From: JAHFIW01 sp035495855
GTDB lineage: Bacteria > Patescibacteriota > Patescibacteriia > SG8-24
DNA length: 64,000 nt
Direction: 5' to 3'
Assembly (NCBI GenBank): GCA_035495855.1
Contig: DATJFD010000076.1
Span: 1-64,000, forward strand
Under the pieces are notes generated by a model. It was not told the DNA's origin. It ran no database searches and was given only the letters and a program-made list of their open reading frames with translations. Made by a program: the position numbers and the translations under genes. Position 1 is the first letter of the stretch. Every line of letters begins with the position of its first letter. Below are positions 55,035-63,553 of the stretch, piece by piece.

Positions 55035-55347
55035 GGTTGATCTTCTTGGCGTACCTTCCGAGGACGGGCAATTCCCATTGCCGGCCCGCGAGCGCCTGCA
55101 GCATGCCGTAGAGCGAGGCGATGGCCGGGACGGCGAGCGCGAACCAGCCGATGAACGGCACGGCGGAGAACAGCGCCTCGATCACGAACAGCACGATGCC
55201 CTGGCGGACGTGGAACTGCAGGAAGGGCGATTTCTTGCGCGCCAGGAAGAGCGGGATGACGAAGAAGATGCCGATGTAGGCGATGGCCGCGAGGAAGCGC
55301 TCGTTGTCGCGGTCCTTGTCGCCGGTCGGGTACGTTTGGTCGGGCAT
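55030..55347 (-). CDS. DUF4870-like small membrane protein
   Basis: This 105-residue protein has a charged N-terminus (MPDQTYPTGDKDRDNERF), a helix (about 19-35), the conserved-looking RKKSPFLQFHVRQGIVLF loop and helix, and a third helix (about 58-85). The QFHxRQG element is typical of DUF4870/TMEM-like small membrane proteins of unknown function. It lies 25 bases upstream of prfB on the same strand and is probably cotranscribed. Confidence 0.8.
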   Translation of the reverse strand: MPDQTYPTGDKDRDNERFLAAIAYIGIFFVIPLFLARKKSPFLQFHVRQGIVLFVIEALFSAVPFIGWFALAVPAIASLYGMLQALAGRQWELPVLGRYAKKINL

Positions 55348-55384
55348 AGTGACGTCATTGTAGCGCTTCTTTCGCTGAGTTTCA

Positions 55385-55682
55385 AGGAAAAAATATGAGT
55401 CCTTATGAGCCGGCCGGCGGGAGACGGCTTGCGGCGGCTTTCATGTATGTACCCCGCGGGTCCTGTCACGGTCCACCCCCAATGGGTGCTCGGGACTCGG
55501 CCCTGCGCGCCCATTGGGGGACCCCCGGACCGTGCCACCCGCGGTCCTTGGACCGGCGCTCTCAGGAAATGGGGGCGGAAAGGAAATCCGGCCTGCGTGT
55601 CGCGGACGATCGCCTATGCACGGAAGGGCCGGATTTCTCGCAGGATCTCAAAACTCAGCTTCGATGGTGCGGCTTTATTGTA
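55385..55682 (-). ncRNA. Candidate structured noncoding RNA
   Basis: No convincing gene is seen. The region holds an interrupted 27-bp hairpin (55454-55544: stems of 8, 8 and 11 bp) and a 10-bp-stem hairpin (55584-55636, with an inner 4-bp stem). On the minus strand a TACAAT -10-like hexamer (55677-55682) lies at one end and a run of six T residues (about 55388-55393) at the other, which would give a transcript of about 280 bases. It lacks the signatures I know for tmRNA, RNase P and SRP RNA. The strand is uncertain. Confidence 0.5.
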
Positions 55683-55684
55683 TG

Positions 55685-55708
55685 AAAAAACCCGCGGTGT
55701 AGGCGGGT
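55685..55708 (-). terminator. Rho-independent terminator of the HTH gene
   Basis: On the minus strand, ACCCGC/GCGGGT with a loop of about seven to twelve bases is followed by six T residues. It starts at the stop codon of the HTH gene. Confidence 0.75.
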
Positions 55709-56019
55709 CAGCTCGCGGCCGAGGCCGGAGAGAGGGCGAGATCGAGCTCGCGGTGGAGAGAGGCGACGATGCGACGCTGCAGCGTGAAGTGCGGCGTCTC
55801 GGTGCCGTTCGCCCAGCGCAGGACGCTGTGCGGCGAGCATTCGAACTCGACGGCGAGCTCGCGGATGAGGGAGGTCCCCTCGTTCCAGAGCGTCATGAGG
55901 AAGAGCGTGTTCTGCATGCAGACCTTGAACGGAAGCCCCGCGGGGCTCCAGCGCTCGATCTGGCTCATGAACTTGCGGGCGTCCAATTCAAGGTGCACGG
56001 AGGTGTCTGATGCTTCCAT
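55708..56019 (-). CDS. Small helix-turn-helix protein, XRE-like
   Basis: In this 103-residue protein the segment about 47-95 (IRELAVEFECSPHSVLRWANGTETP...RRIVASLHREL) fits a Cro/XRE-type helix-turn-helix with the usual W-x-NG after the recognition helix. The N-terminal half (about 1-45) is not recognised. GAGGT about eight bases before the ATG is a good ribosome binding site, one of the few in the window. It is probably a monocistronic regulator; its target is unknown. The neighbouring structured noncoding region is one possibility. Confidence 0.75.
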   Translation of the reverse strand: MEASDTSVHLELDARKFMSQIERWSPAGLPFKVCMQNTLFLMTLWNEGTSLIRELAVEFECSPHSVLRWANGTETPHFTLQRRIVASLHRELDLALSPASAAS

Positions 56020-56065
56020 GGTCGGTTACCTCGTGGGCTCAACCTTGCAGAAAAATGACGATCTG

Positions 56066-56284
56066 TCAACCCCCATCGGGACCGTCCTGCCCGCCGCGCT
56101 TGCCGCTCCTGGCGGCGAGCCTGAAGAGGACGACCATGTCGAGCACGAAGAGCGCGCAGCCGATGGCGACCGCGGGCTTCGGGCCCAGGAAACGCCACAG
56201 GACGGCGGTCAGCATGATGATGAGGATGGGCAGATACCGGAACACCGCGAAGTACGCAAGCATCGCCTTGGATCGCTTTTCCAT
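56066..56284 (-). CDS. Small two-helix membrane protein
   Basis: This 72-residue protein has a basic start (MEKRSKAM), two membrane helices (about 8-28 and 34-54) and a basic Gly-rich tail. GGGGAG precedes ATG 56284 by about five bases, which supports this start over longer open-frame alternatives. It lies downstream of the groEL terminator and upstream of the HTH gene on the same strand. No family is recognised. Confidence 0.65.
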   Translation of the reverse strand: MEKRSKAMLAYFAVFRYLPILIIMLTAVLWRFLGPKPAVAIGCALFVLDMVVLFRLAARSGKRGGQDGPDGG

Positions 56285-56343
56285 CGAGTTCTCCCCTTGG
56301 TCGAAAGAGCCTGCCAAGGCTACCGAGAACCCCTGCAAAACGC

Positions 56344-56369
56344 AAAAACGGCCCTTTCGGACCGTTTTT
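56344..56369 (-). terminator. Rho-independent terminator of groEL
   Basis: AAAAACGG/CCGTTTTT with an inner CC/GG pair lies 14 bases after the groEL stop codon. A/T tracts flank both sides. Confidence 0.85.
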
Positions 56370-56382
56370 GGCTTGGTTGAGC

Positions 56383-58023
<1,641 letters not shown>

Positions 58024-58107
58024 AGGTAGGTTGTAGGTTGTAGGTGGTAGGTTGTAGGGCATCGGAAGCGGGTTCTACAACCTACTCCCTACCACCTACA
58101 ACCTCTG
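58024..58107. repeat. Heptamer-repeat hairpin between groES and groEL
   Basis: GGTTGTA/GGTGGTA heptamers (58027-58057) pair with CTACAAC/CTACCAC units (58074-58103). On the minus transcript the array fills the whole gap and ends at the groEL start. Confidence 0.92.
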
Positions 58108-58110
58108 AAA

Positions 58111-58401
58111 TTATTGAAGGACCGCCAGGATGTCCGACTCCTCGAGGATGAGGAGCTCGGCGCCGTCCACCTTGATCTCGTCGGGGGAATACTTCTTGAA
58201 GACGACCTTGTCGCCGGCCTTCACGGTCATGGCGGCGCGCTGGCCGTTCTCGAGCATCTTGCCGGGGCCGGTCGCGACGACCTCGCCCTTCTCCGGCTTC
58301 TCCTTCTCGACGGTGTCGGGAATGATGATGCCCGCCTTCGTCGCCTGCTCCTCGGAGAGCGGCTTCACGAGCACCCTGTCGTTCAGCGGTTTCACCTGCA
58401 T
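58111..58401 (-). CDS. groES: Co-chaperonin GroES
   Basis: This 96-residue Hsp10 caps GroEL. It has the N-terminal PLNDRVLVKP and a mobile loop near residues 16-32 (EEQATKAGIIIPDT, with the GIIIP hydrophobic tripeptide), and ends ILEESDILAVLQ. Length is normal. ATG 58401 gives the standard N-terminus; an upstream ATG in frame lies just after the CIRCE operator and is less likely. It is the first gene of the heat-shock operon. Confidence 0.98.
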   Translation of the reverse strand: MQVKPLNDRVLVKPLSEEQATKAGIIIPDTVEKEKPEKGEVVATGPGKMLENGQRAAMTVKAGDKVVFKKYSPDEIKVDGAELLILEESDILAVLQ

Positions 58402-58448
58402 ACGAATGATGAAAGTTTCGGTTGAGTTACGCGCAAAAGAATATACCG

Positions 58449-58475
58449 TTAGCACTCGAAATAGTCGAGTGCCAA
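58449..58475 (-). promoter_or_regulatory. CIRCE operator (HrcA binding site)
   Basis: TTAGCACTC-N9-GAGTGCCAA matches the CIRCE consensus TTAGCACTC-N9-GAGTGCTAA with one mismatch. It lies 48 bases upstream of groES and just downstream of the promoter, so HrcA should repress groES-groEL in the absence of heat stress. hrcA itself is not in the window. Confidence 0.95.
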
Positions 58476-58476
58476 T

Positions 58477-58504
58477 ATGATAAAAAATCCTGACGAAGTG
58501 TCAA
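58477..58504 (-). promoter_or_regulatory. groES-groEL promoter
   Basis: On the minus strand, -35 TTGACA (58499-58504) and -10 TATCAT (58477-58482) are separated by 16 bases, immediately upstream of CIRCE. Confidence 0.8.
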
Positions 58505-58522
58505 GAACCGTCCGACAGGCGG

Positions 58523-59866
58523 TCAGCGGGCCTTTTTGAGGTCGAGATAGGCGGCATGGAGGAGGCCGGCGACGCACCAGAACAATAGCTGGCCGAACCA
58601 GGAGCTCCACAGGAAATGGTCGAAGAGGGAGGCGACGAGCATGGCGAGGAAGGCCGCGGCGTAGACGGTGACGCCGGACGAGACCGCGGACTTGTGCATG
58701 AGCCGGTCGCGGACCACGAGCAGCGTCGCGCCGACGAAGCCGAGCCAGGCGATCAGGCCGAGGATGCCGGTCTCGACGGCCACGAGCACGGGGACGTTGT
58801 GCACATAGTCGTACTGCCACCAGTTGCGCGCGTTGGCGGATTCGCGGGCCAGCGCGAGCGGCATCTGGCCGATGCCGACGCCGGTGAAGAGATGGTCGGC
58901 GAGCAGCGACATGGCGTCGGTGTACTGGTTGCCGCGGTCCCCTATCGACTGCGCTTCCAGCCTTCCGTTCGCCGTCGCGCGGGTGAGCAGCGGGTCGCCG
59001 TAAAAGAGCGCAAGCGCCGCCGCGGTCACCGCGATGATGATGAACGACGGGACGAGCACGCGGCGGTATTCCGGCGCGGCCACGCTGCCGTAGGCGCTCA
59101 CCACCATCCAGAGGAAGCCCGCGGCGACGCCGAGGATGGCGCTCCGCGAGAACGAGAACAGCAGGCCGGCGGCGATGAGCGGCATGAGCGCGTAGAAGCG
59201 GGTGTGCCGGCCGTGCCCGCGGTAGGCCGCGAGCGCGATGCACATGAGCAGGCCGATGCCGACGTAGAGACCGAAGATGTTCGGATGCGAGAGCGAGCCG
59301 TAGGCGCGCAGCCAGCGGCCGGATCCCGTCTCGACGACGAAGGCGCCGAGCTGGTCGGCGGAGTGCGTGGCCATGCCGAGCCACTTCGAAGCGAACGCCG
59401 ATTGCGTGAAGAACTGGTAGCCGCCGAGCGCGACCTGGAAGACCGCGCCGCCGACGAAGCCGGTCAGCACTTCGCGCGGGTCCGGGCGGAACATCTGGAT
59501 GGCGAGGAAGACGGCCACGGCGGTCACGGCGAACGAGGCGGAGGTCAGCCCCGCGAGCGCGTCCTGGGCCTGGAAGGACGACAGCATCGCCGCGAGCGCG
59601 ACGCAGGCGGCGAACATGCCGGCGGGGCGGCGGACCGCGTCCGTGACCCCCTTCCAGCCGTACGCGCCGAACACGAGCGCGGCGAACGCGATGGCGACGA
59701 GCTGCATGCCGAAGACGCTGACCGTGCCCGGCTCGACCGGGTGGCCGGCGATGCTCCCGGTCTTGAGGATCCATCGCGTGCCGCTCGGCGCGAAGGCCAC
59801 GAGCACGGTGAAGACCAGCGAGGTGATCTCGCGGAGGGTGAACGTCCGTTTTTTGAGGACGGCCAT
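58523..59866 (-). CDS. O-antigen ligase/polymerase-like (Wzy/WaaL family) membrane protein
   Basis: This 447-residue protein has about 10-12 membrane helices and a large loop (about 300-345) typical of the O-antigen ligase family. The loop contains GDRGNQYTDAMSLLADHLFTGVGIGQ and H-NVPVLVAVETG (YVHNVPV), matching the conserved GxGxG-and-His pattern of Wzy/WaaL-like enzymes. It would polymerise or transfer a surface glycan. In a lineage without outer-membrane lipopolysaccharide the acceptor may be another carrier or a surface protein. ATG 59866 is preferred over a TTG at 59875. The start follows closely on a heptamer array. Confidence 0.85.
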   Translation of the reverse strand: MAVLKKRTFTLREITSLVFTVLVAFAPSGTRWILKTGSIAGHPVEPGTVSVFGMQLVAIAFAALVFGAYGWKGVTDAVRRPAGMFAACVALAAMLSSFQAQDALAGLTSASFAVTAVAVFLAIQMFRPDPREVLTGFVGGAVFQVALGGYQFFTQSAFASKWLGMATHSADQLGAFVVETGSGRWLRAYGSLSHPNIFGLYVGIGLLMCIALAAYRGHGRHTRFYALMPLIAAGLLFSFSRSAILGVAAGFLWMVVSAYGSVAAPEYRRVLVPSFIIIAVTAAALALFYGDPLLTRATANGRLEAQSIGDRGNQYTDAMSLLADHLFTGVGIGQMPLALARESANARNWWQYDYVHNVPVLVAVETGILGLIAWLGFVGATLLVVRDRLMHKSAVSSGVTVYAAAFLAMLVASLFDHFLWSSWFGQLLFWCVAGLLHAAYLDLKKAR

Positions 59867-59870
59867 GGGG

Positions 59871-59953
59871 TTCAAGCTTCGAGTGCCGAGCTTCGAGCTT
59901 CAAGCTTCGAGCTTCGAGCTTCGAGCTTGGAGCTTGGAGCTTGGAGCTTTTCC
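59871..59953. repeat. Heptamer array spanning the end of the nucleotidyltransferase gene
   Basis: At least ten units of CTTCGAG/CTTGGAG in a single orientation lie inside the 3' end of the upstream coding region. Here no long complementary arm is seen; units such as AAGCTT are themselves near-palindromic. Confidence 0.9.
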
Positions 59954-60879
59954 ACCGTCGGCGCGTCCAAACCCAGTTCGCGCAATTTCGCTTCGAAGAG
60001 CGCCTGGTATTCGGCCCGGCGGTCGTTGACGTGGAACTTGAGCACGCCGTCCGTCACGACGACGCGGCTGTCCTTGTTGGCCATGGCCGCGATGTCGGGC
60101 GGGAACATGCGCGTCTGCAGGCGACGGAGCGGCGCTTCGGCCAGACGCAGGAGCGGGAGGAGGGGCGAGGTCCAGCGCGGCGCGCCGGCGCGCAGCTTGC
60201 GGGCGGAAGGCGCCGAGGCTCCGGGGAGCCGCTCGCGCACCCAGGCGTTGGCCGCCGAGAACCGCGCGAAGGCGCCTCCCGCGTCGTAGAGCGGCACGAG
60301 CGTCGCCGTCCAGTAGCGGAGGTAGGTGTCATCGGGAGCGAGCGCGAAGCGGGAAAGGTCCTGTTCGGGCTCGGCCACGTAGAAGCTCATGCAGACCTTG
60401 TCGGCGTGCGTATGCTCGTCCGGCCGCAGCCCCAGCGCGGCGAGCGCGCTCGCGACCACGAACCGCGTGGCCCAGACGGTGCCGGGCCGCGCCACGACGA
60501 ACATGTCGATGTCGCTCTCCTCGTCCGCGCCGGAGATCGCCAGGCTGTTGCAGACGGCCGCGAGCCGCACGGACGGCAGCAGGCGCAGGAACCGCGCGAC
60601 GCGGCGGGCGCGGGCGAACTTCTTCTCCGACAGGCGGTGCCGGCGCTCGCGTTCGGCGACGAGTTCGTCGCGGCCGGCGAGATGCCAGAACCCGTCGCGG
60701 CCGCCGAACGCGGGATCGTCGAGCGCGTCGAGCGCGTCCGCGGCCGTCGGCGCCTCACCCGTCTCGCCCGGGAAACGGTAACGATGCCGCAGGAGCTCGG
60801 CGAGCGTCAGCGGATGGTCGAAGAGGTCGAAATAGGCGAGGGTCGCGGCGAGCGAGCGGCGGAGGGCCGGCGTCTCCAT
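59872..60879 (-). CDS. Nucleotidyltransferase-fold protein with repeat-encoded tail
   Basis: In this 335-residue protein a winged-helix-like N-terminal part (about 1-70, TLAYFDLFDHPLTLAELLRH) is followed by a minimal nucleotidyltransferase core with S-x-SGADEESDIDMFVV (about 115-130), the GS/G...DxD pattern of the pol-beta superfamily. The substrate is unknown. The last 24 residues or so (SSKLEAR, SSKLEAR, SSALEA) are a seven-residue peptide repeat created because three 7-bp units equal seven codons, so the array is translated. ATG 60879 lies after a terminator hairpin, so a separate promoter or read-through is needed. Confidence 0.82.
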   Translation of the reverse strand: METPALRRSLAATLAYFDLFDHPLTLAELLRHRYRFPGETGEAPTAADALDALDDPAFGGRDGFWHLAGRDELVAERERRHRLSEKKFARARRVARFLRLLPSVRLAAVCNSLAISGADEESDIDMFVVARPGTVWATRFVVASALAALGLRPDEHTHADKVCMSFYVAEPEQDLSRFALAPDDTYLRYWTATLVPLYDAGGAFARFSAANAWVRERLPGASAPSARKLRAGAPRWTSPLLPLLRLAEAPLRRLQTRMFPPDIAAMANKDSRVVVTDGVLKFHVNDRRAEYQALFEAKLRELGLDAPTVEKLQAPSSKLEARSSKLEARSSALEA

Positions 60880-60883
60880 AACG

Positions 60884-60907
60884 AAAAGCGGGTGGACTTC
60901 CACCCGC
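60884..60907 (-). terminator. Rho-independent terminator
   Basis: On the minus strand, GCGGGTGG-AAGT-CCACCCGC is followed by TTTT. It lies between the PRC-barrel gene and the nucleotidyltransferase gene, five bases before the latter's ATG. Confidence 0.8.
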
Positions 60908-60928
60908 CACTGTACCACCTACCGCGGA

Positions 60929-60989
60929 GAATTGAGAGTTGAGAGTTCAGGAATGAGAGCCTCTCGATTCTCAATTCTAAACTCTCATT
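60929..60989. repeat. Heptamer-repeat hairpin downstream of the PRC-barrel gene
   Basis: GAGAATT/GAGAGTT heptamers (60929-60949) pair with TCTCAAT/TCTAAAC/TCTCATT units (60967-60988). The unit resembles the array at 46-120 rather than its nearest neighbours. It is followed by a terminator rather than a start codon. Confidence 0.88.
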
Positions 60990-61302
60990 TCTTCAAAGCC
61001 ATGGTGCTCGTGCCGCCCGCGGCCGGCTCGGCCGCCCGCTTGGCCAGCTGCCGCGCCTCGGCGCGCTCCGTCACCGCCGCGTCCTCGACCACCATCATCT
61101 CCCCGTCGAGCGAGACCACCTGGCCCGGATGGACCAGCAGCTCGTCCGGCATGATGGACGACAGCAGGCTGGCCCGCGCCACGACGTACTGCGCGACCTC
61201 GTGATGCTCGGCGTCGATGACGAAGGCGGCGAGCTTGCCCACCTTGTCCCCGCTCTTGGTGATGACCGGGATGCCCCGGAGGTCGGCGTCGCGATAGCGC
61301 AT
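60985..61302 (-). CDS. PRC-barrel domain protein
   Basis: In this 105-residue protein residues about 1-75 fit a PRC barrel (LRGIPVITKSGDKVGKLAAFVIDAEHHEVAQYVV), a small beta barrel found in RNA-processing (RimM) and photosynthetic proteins. The Ala/Lys-rich tail may be disordered. The role is unknown. It starts three bases after yidC and is probably cotranscribed with it and nusA. Confidence 0.82.
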   Translation of the reverse strand: MRYRDADLRGIPVITKSGDKVGKLAAFVIDAEHHEVAQYVVARASLLSSIMPDELLVHPGQVVSLDGEMMVVEDAAVTERAEARQLAKRAAEPAAGGTSTMALKK

Positions 61303-61305
61303 AGC

Positions 61306-62061
61306 TCAGGTCTTCGAAGCGGCGGCCGCGGCGGCGTCCGGTCCCTTGTCGGCGTTGCGGAAATACACCTTCTGCTGCAGGACGGTCAGAAGGTTGGTCA
61401 GCAGCCAGTACAGCGCGAGGCCGCCCGGCAGCTTCCAGCCGAGGACGACGGTGAGCGCCGGCATCATGTACAGCATCTGCTTGTTCATCGTGGCGAGCAT
61501 GTCCTCGTCCTTGGCCCCCGGGGTCTTCCTCGGCTGCTGCCGCGTGACCATCATCTTGGCCTGGAGGTACTGCGAGGCGCCGGCGAGGAGCGCGAGCGCG
61601 ATGTTCGGCTTGGCCAGGTCGATGAAGCCGAAGAGCGACGGGACGATCGTCCCCGGGTTCGTCACGAAGGGGTAGAGCATCTCGAAGCCGTTCGACTTCA
61701 GGCCGTGCGACAGCGCCCGGTAGAGCGCGATGAACACCGGCAGCTGGATGAGCACCGGCAGGCACGACGAGAACGGCGAGACCTTCTCCTTCGAGTAGAG
61801 CGCCATCATCGCCTTGGCGAGCTCTTCCTGCTTCTCTTTGCCTTCGTACTCCTTCTTGAGCGCGTCGAGCTTCGGCTGGATGTCGGAGAGCGCCTTCTGC
61901 GAGCGCAGCGCGCCGTTCGACAGCGGCCAGAGCACGAGCTTGATGATGATCGTCAGCAGGATGATGGCGATGCCGAGGTCATGCCCCGGGATCGCGTCGT
62001 ACAGGAAGATCAGCAGGTTGAAGATCGGCTGGTAGAAGATCGCCTGGAAGAAATGCGTCAT
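61306..62061 (-). CDS. yidC: Membrane protein insertase YidC/Oxa1 family
   Basis: This 251-residue insertase has five helices and no large periplasmic P1 domain, as in Gram-positive and CPR forms. The conserved core includes LTIIIKLVLWPLSNGALRSQ with the hydrophilic-groove Arg, the cytoplasmic coiled-coil KYEGKEKQEELAKAMMALY, and FSSCLPVLIQLPVFIALYRAL. It inserts membrane proteins with or without SecYEG. ATG 62061 starts just before helix 1. Upstream nusA ends 113 bases away on the same strand. Confidence 0.95.
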   Translation of the reverse strand: MTHFFQAIFYQPIFNLLIFLYDAIPGHDLGIAIILLTIIIKLVLWPLSNGALRSQKALSDIQPKLDALKKEYEGKEKQEELAKAMMALYSKEKVSPFSSCLPVLIQLPVFIALYRALSHGLKSNGFEMLYPFVTNPGTIVPSLFGFIDLAKPNIALALLAGASQYLQAKMMVTRQQPRKTPGAKDEDMLATMNKQMLYMMPALTVVLGWKLPGGLALYWLLTNLLTVLQQKVYFRNADKGPDAAAAAASKT

Positions 62062-62174
62062 ACGCGCTGCGGCGCCTTTCCGATGCCCGCGATGCGGACG
62101 GCCGGACACGGGCGAGGCGTGGGATTACGGGAACCGGAACATCGTACTACGTCCTGTCGCGCGACACGAGCCTT

Positions 62175-63467
62175 CTATTCCGCGGCGGGCTCGGCCGTCT
62201 CGTCGGCGGCGCCCTTCTCCTCGGCGGCCTCGGCCTGGGCGACGGCGGACTCTTCCGGCGTCTCCGGCGTCCCTTCGGCCTCCTCGGCCTTGCCGCGCGC
62301 GCCTGACTCGCGGATGTTGATCTTCCAGCCGGTCAGGCGGGAGGCGAGGCGGACGTTCTGCCCGCCCTTGCCGATGGCAAGCGAGAGCTGGTCCTCGGGG
62401 ACGATGACCTCGGCGGTGCGCATCTCCTCGCGCAGCTCGATGCTCGTGACCTTCGCCGGCGACAGCGAGTTCATGATGAACTTCTTGGGGTCCTCGTCGA
62501 ACTGGATGATGTCGATCTTCTCGCCGCCGAGCTCTCCGATGACGGTCTGGATGCGCGTGCCGCGCTGGCCGATGCAGGAGCCGATCGGGTCGACGTTCTC
62601 CTGGGTCGACGACACGGCGACCTTCGAGCGCGAACCGGCTTCGCGGGCGATGGCGTGGATCTTCACGACGCCGCCGGCGACCTCGGGGATCTCGAGGGTG
62701 AAGAGCTTGCGGACGATCTCGGGGTGGGCGCGGGAGACGACGACCTCCGGGCCGCGGGTGGTCATGCGGACGTCGGTGACGAACACCTTGATGCGGTCGC
62801 CCGGCATGTAGCGCTCGGTCATGATCTGCTCCTCCGGCGGCATCACCGCGGTGGTGCGGCCGAGGTCGATGAGGACCGCGCGGCCCTCGCGGCGCTGCAC
62901 GGTGGCGTTGATGAGCTCGCGCTCGCGCTCCTTGAACTCGCCGAACAGCTTGTTGCGCTCGGCCTCGCGGAGCTTCTGGATGATGACCTGCTTGGCGGTC
63001 TGCGCGGCCATGCGTCCGAAGGCGGCCGGCACCTCGAGCTTGGTGCGGATCTCATCGCCGAGCTCCGCGTCCTTCTTCAGCGTCTCGCGGGCGGCGGTGA
63101 CCATGATCTCGGTCTTGGGGTTGAACTTCTTCTCGATGATCGGGTTGCCGGCCTCGTCGAGCAGCGGCGGCGCGGGCGGCGTCGCGGGCTCCATCCTGTC
63201 CATGCGGCGGCCCGGCCTCTCCTCTTCCTCGGGGGCCTCGAGCTCCTCCGGCGGCAGCTCCTGGTCCTCGACCACCGTCTTCACGTCGAACACCTCGAAA
63301 TCGCCCGTCTCGGCGTCGAAGACGACCTTTGCGTTCTGGTTCTTCTGACCGAAGTCCTTGCGGTACGCGGCCGCGAGGGCGGCCTCGATCGTCTCGATGA
63401 CCGACTCGGCGGAGATGTTCTTCTCGTCGCTGATCTGCTTGATGGCCTGCAGTATCGGGGATGACAT
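62175..63467 (-). CDS. nusA: Transcription elongation factor NusA
   Basis: This 430-residue protein binds RNA polymerase and modulates pausing, termination and antitermination. It has an N-terminal polymerase-binding domain interrupted by an acidic/Pro-rich insert (about 70-115), an S1 domain (about 180-245) and two KH domains with GQRGTRIQTV and GKGGQNVRLASRLTGW. It ends in an acidic Ala/Glu tail rather than the extra repeats of E. coli NusA. ATG 63467 (MSSPILQAIKQ) fits the family start. No rimP or infB neighbour is visible; the upstream gene differs. Confidence 0.95.
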   Translation of the reverse strand: MSSPILQAIKQISDEKNISAESVIETIEAALAAAYRKDFGQKNQNAKVVFDAETGDFEVFDVKTVVEDQELPPEELEAPEEEERPGRRMDRMEPATPPAPPLLDEAGNPIIEKKFNPKTEIMVTAARETLKKDAELGDEIRTKLEVPAAFGRMAAQTAKQVIIQKLREAERNKLFGEFKERERELINATVQRREGRAVLIDLGRTTAVMPPEEQIMTERYMPGDRIKVFVTDVRMTTRGPEVVVSRAHPEIVRKLFTLEIPEVAGGVVKIHAIAREAGSRSKVAVSSTQENVDPIGSCIGQRGTRIQTVIGELGGEKIDIIQFDEDPKKFIMNSLSPAKVTSIELREEMRTAEVIVPEDQLSLAIGKGGQNVRLASRLTGWKINIRESGARGKAEEAEGTPETPEESAVAQAEAAEEKGAADETAEPAAE

Positions 63468-63507
63468 AGCGTCGTGGGCTTTTGTGCGCGAATGCGCGTT
63501 TTGAGGT

Positions 63508-63540
63508 AAAAAAATGACCAGTTTCATGCAGAAACAGGTC
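63508..63540 (-). terminator. Rho-independent terminator before nusA
   Basis: On the minus strand, GACCTGTTTC-TGCAT-GAAACTGGTC is followed by A and seven T residues. It ends the transcript of the partial gene at the window edge. Confidence 0.85.
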
Positions 63541-63553
63541 GATAGAGGGGACT

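Noticed and set aside
55385..55682. tmRNA, RNase P RNA or SRP RNA in the structured region
   Set aside because: None of the conserved sequences that I know for these RNAs is visible on either strand. It was kept as an unassigned structured candidate.
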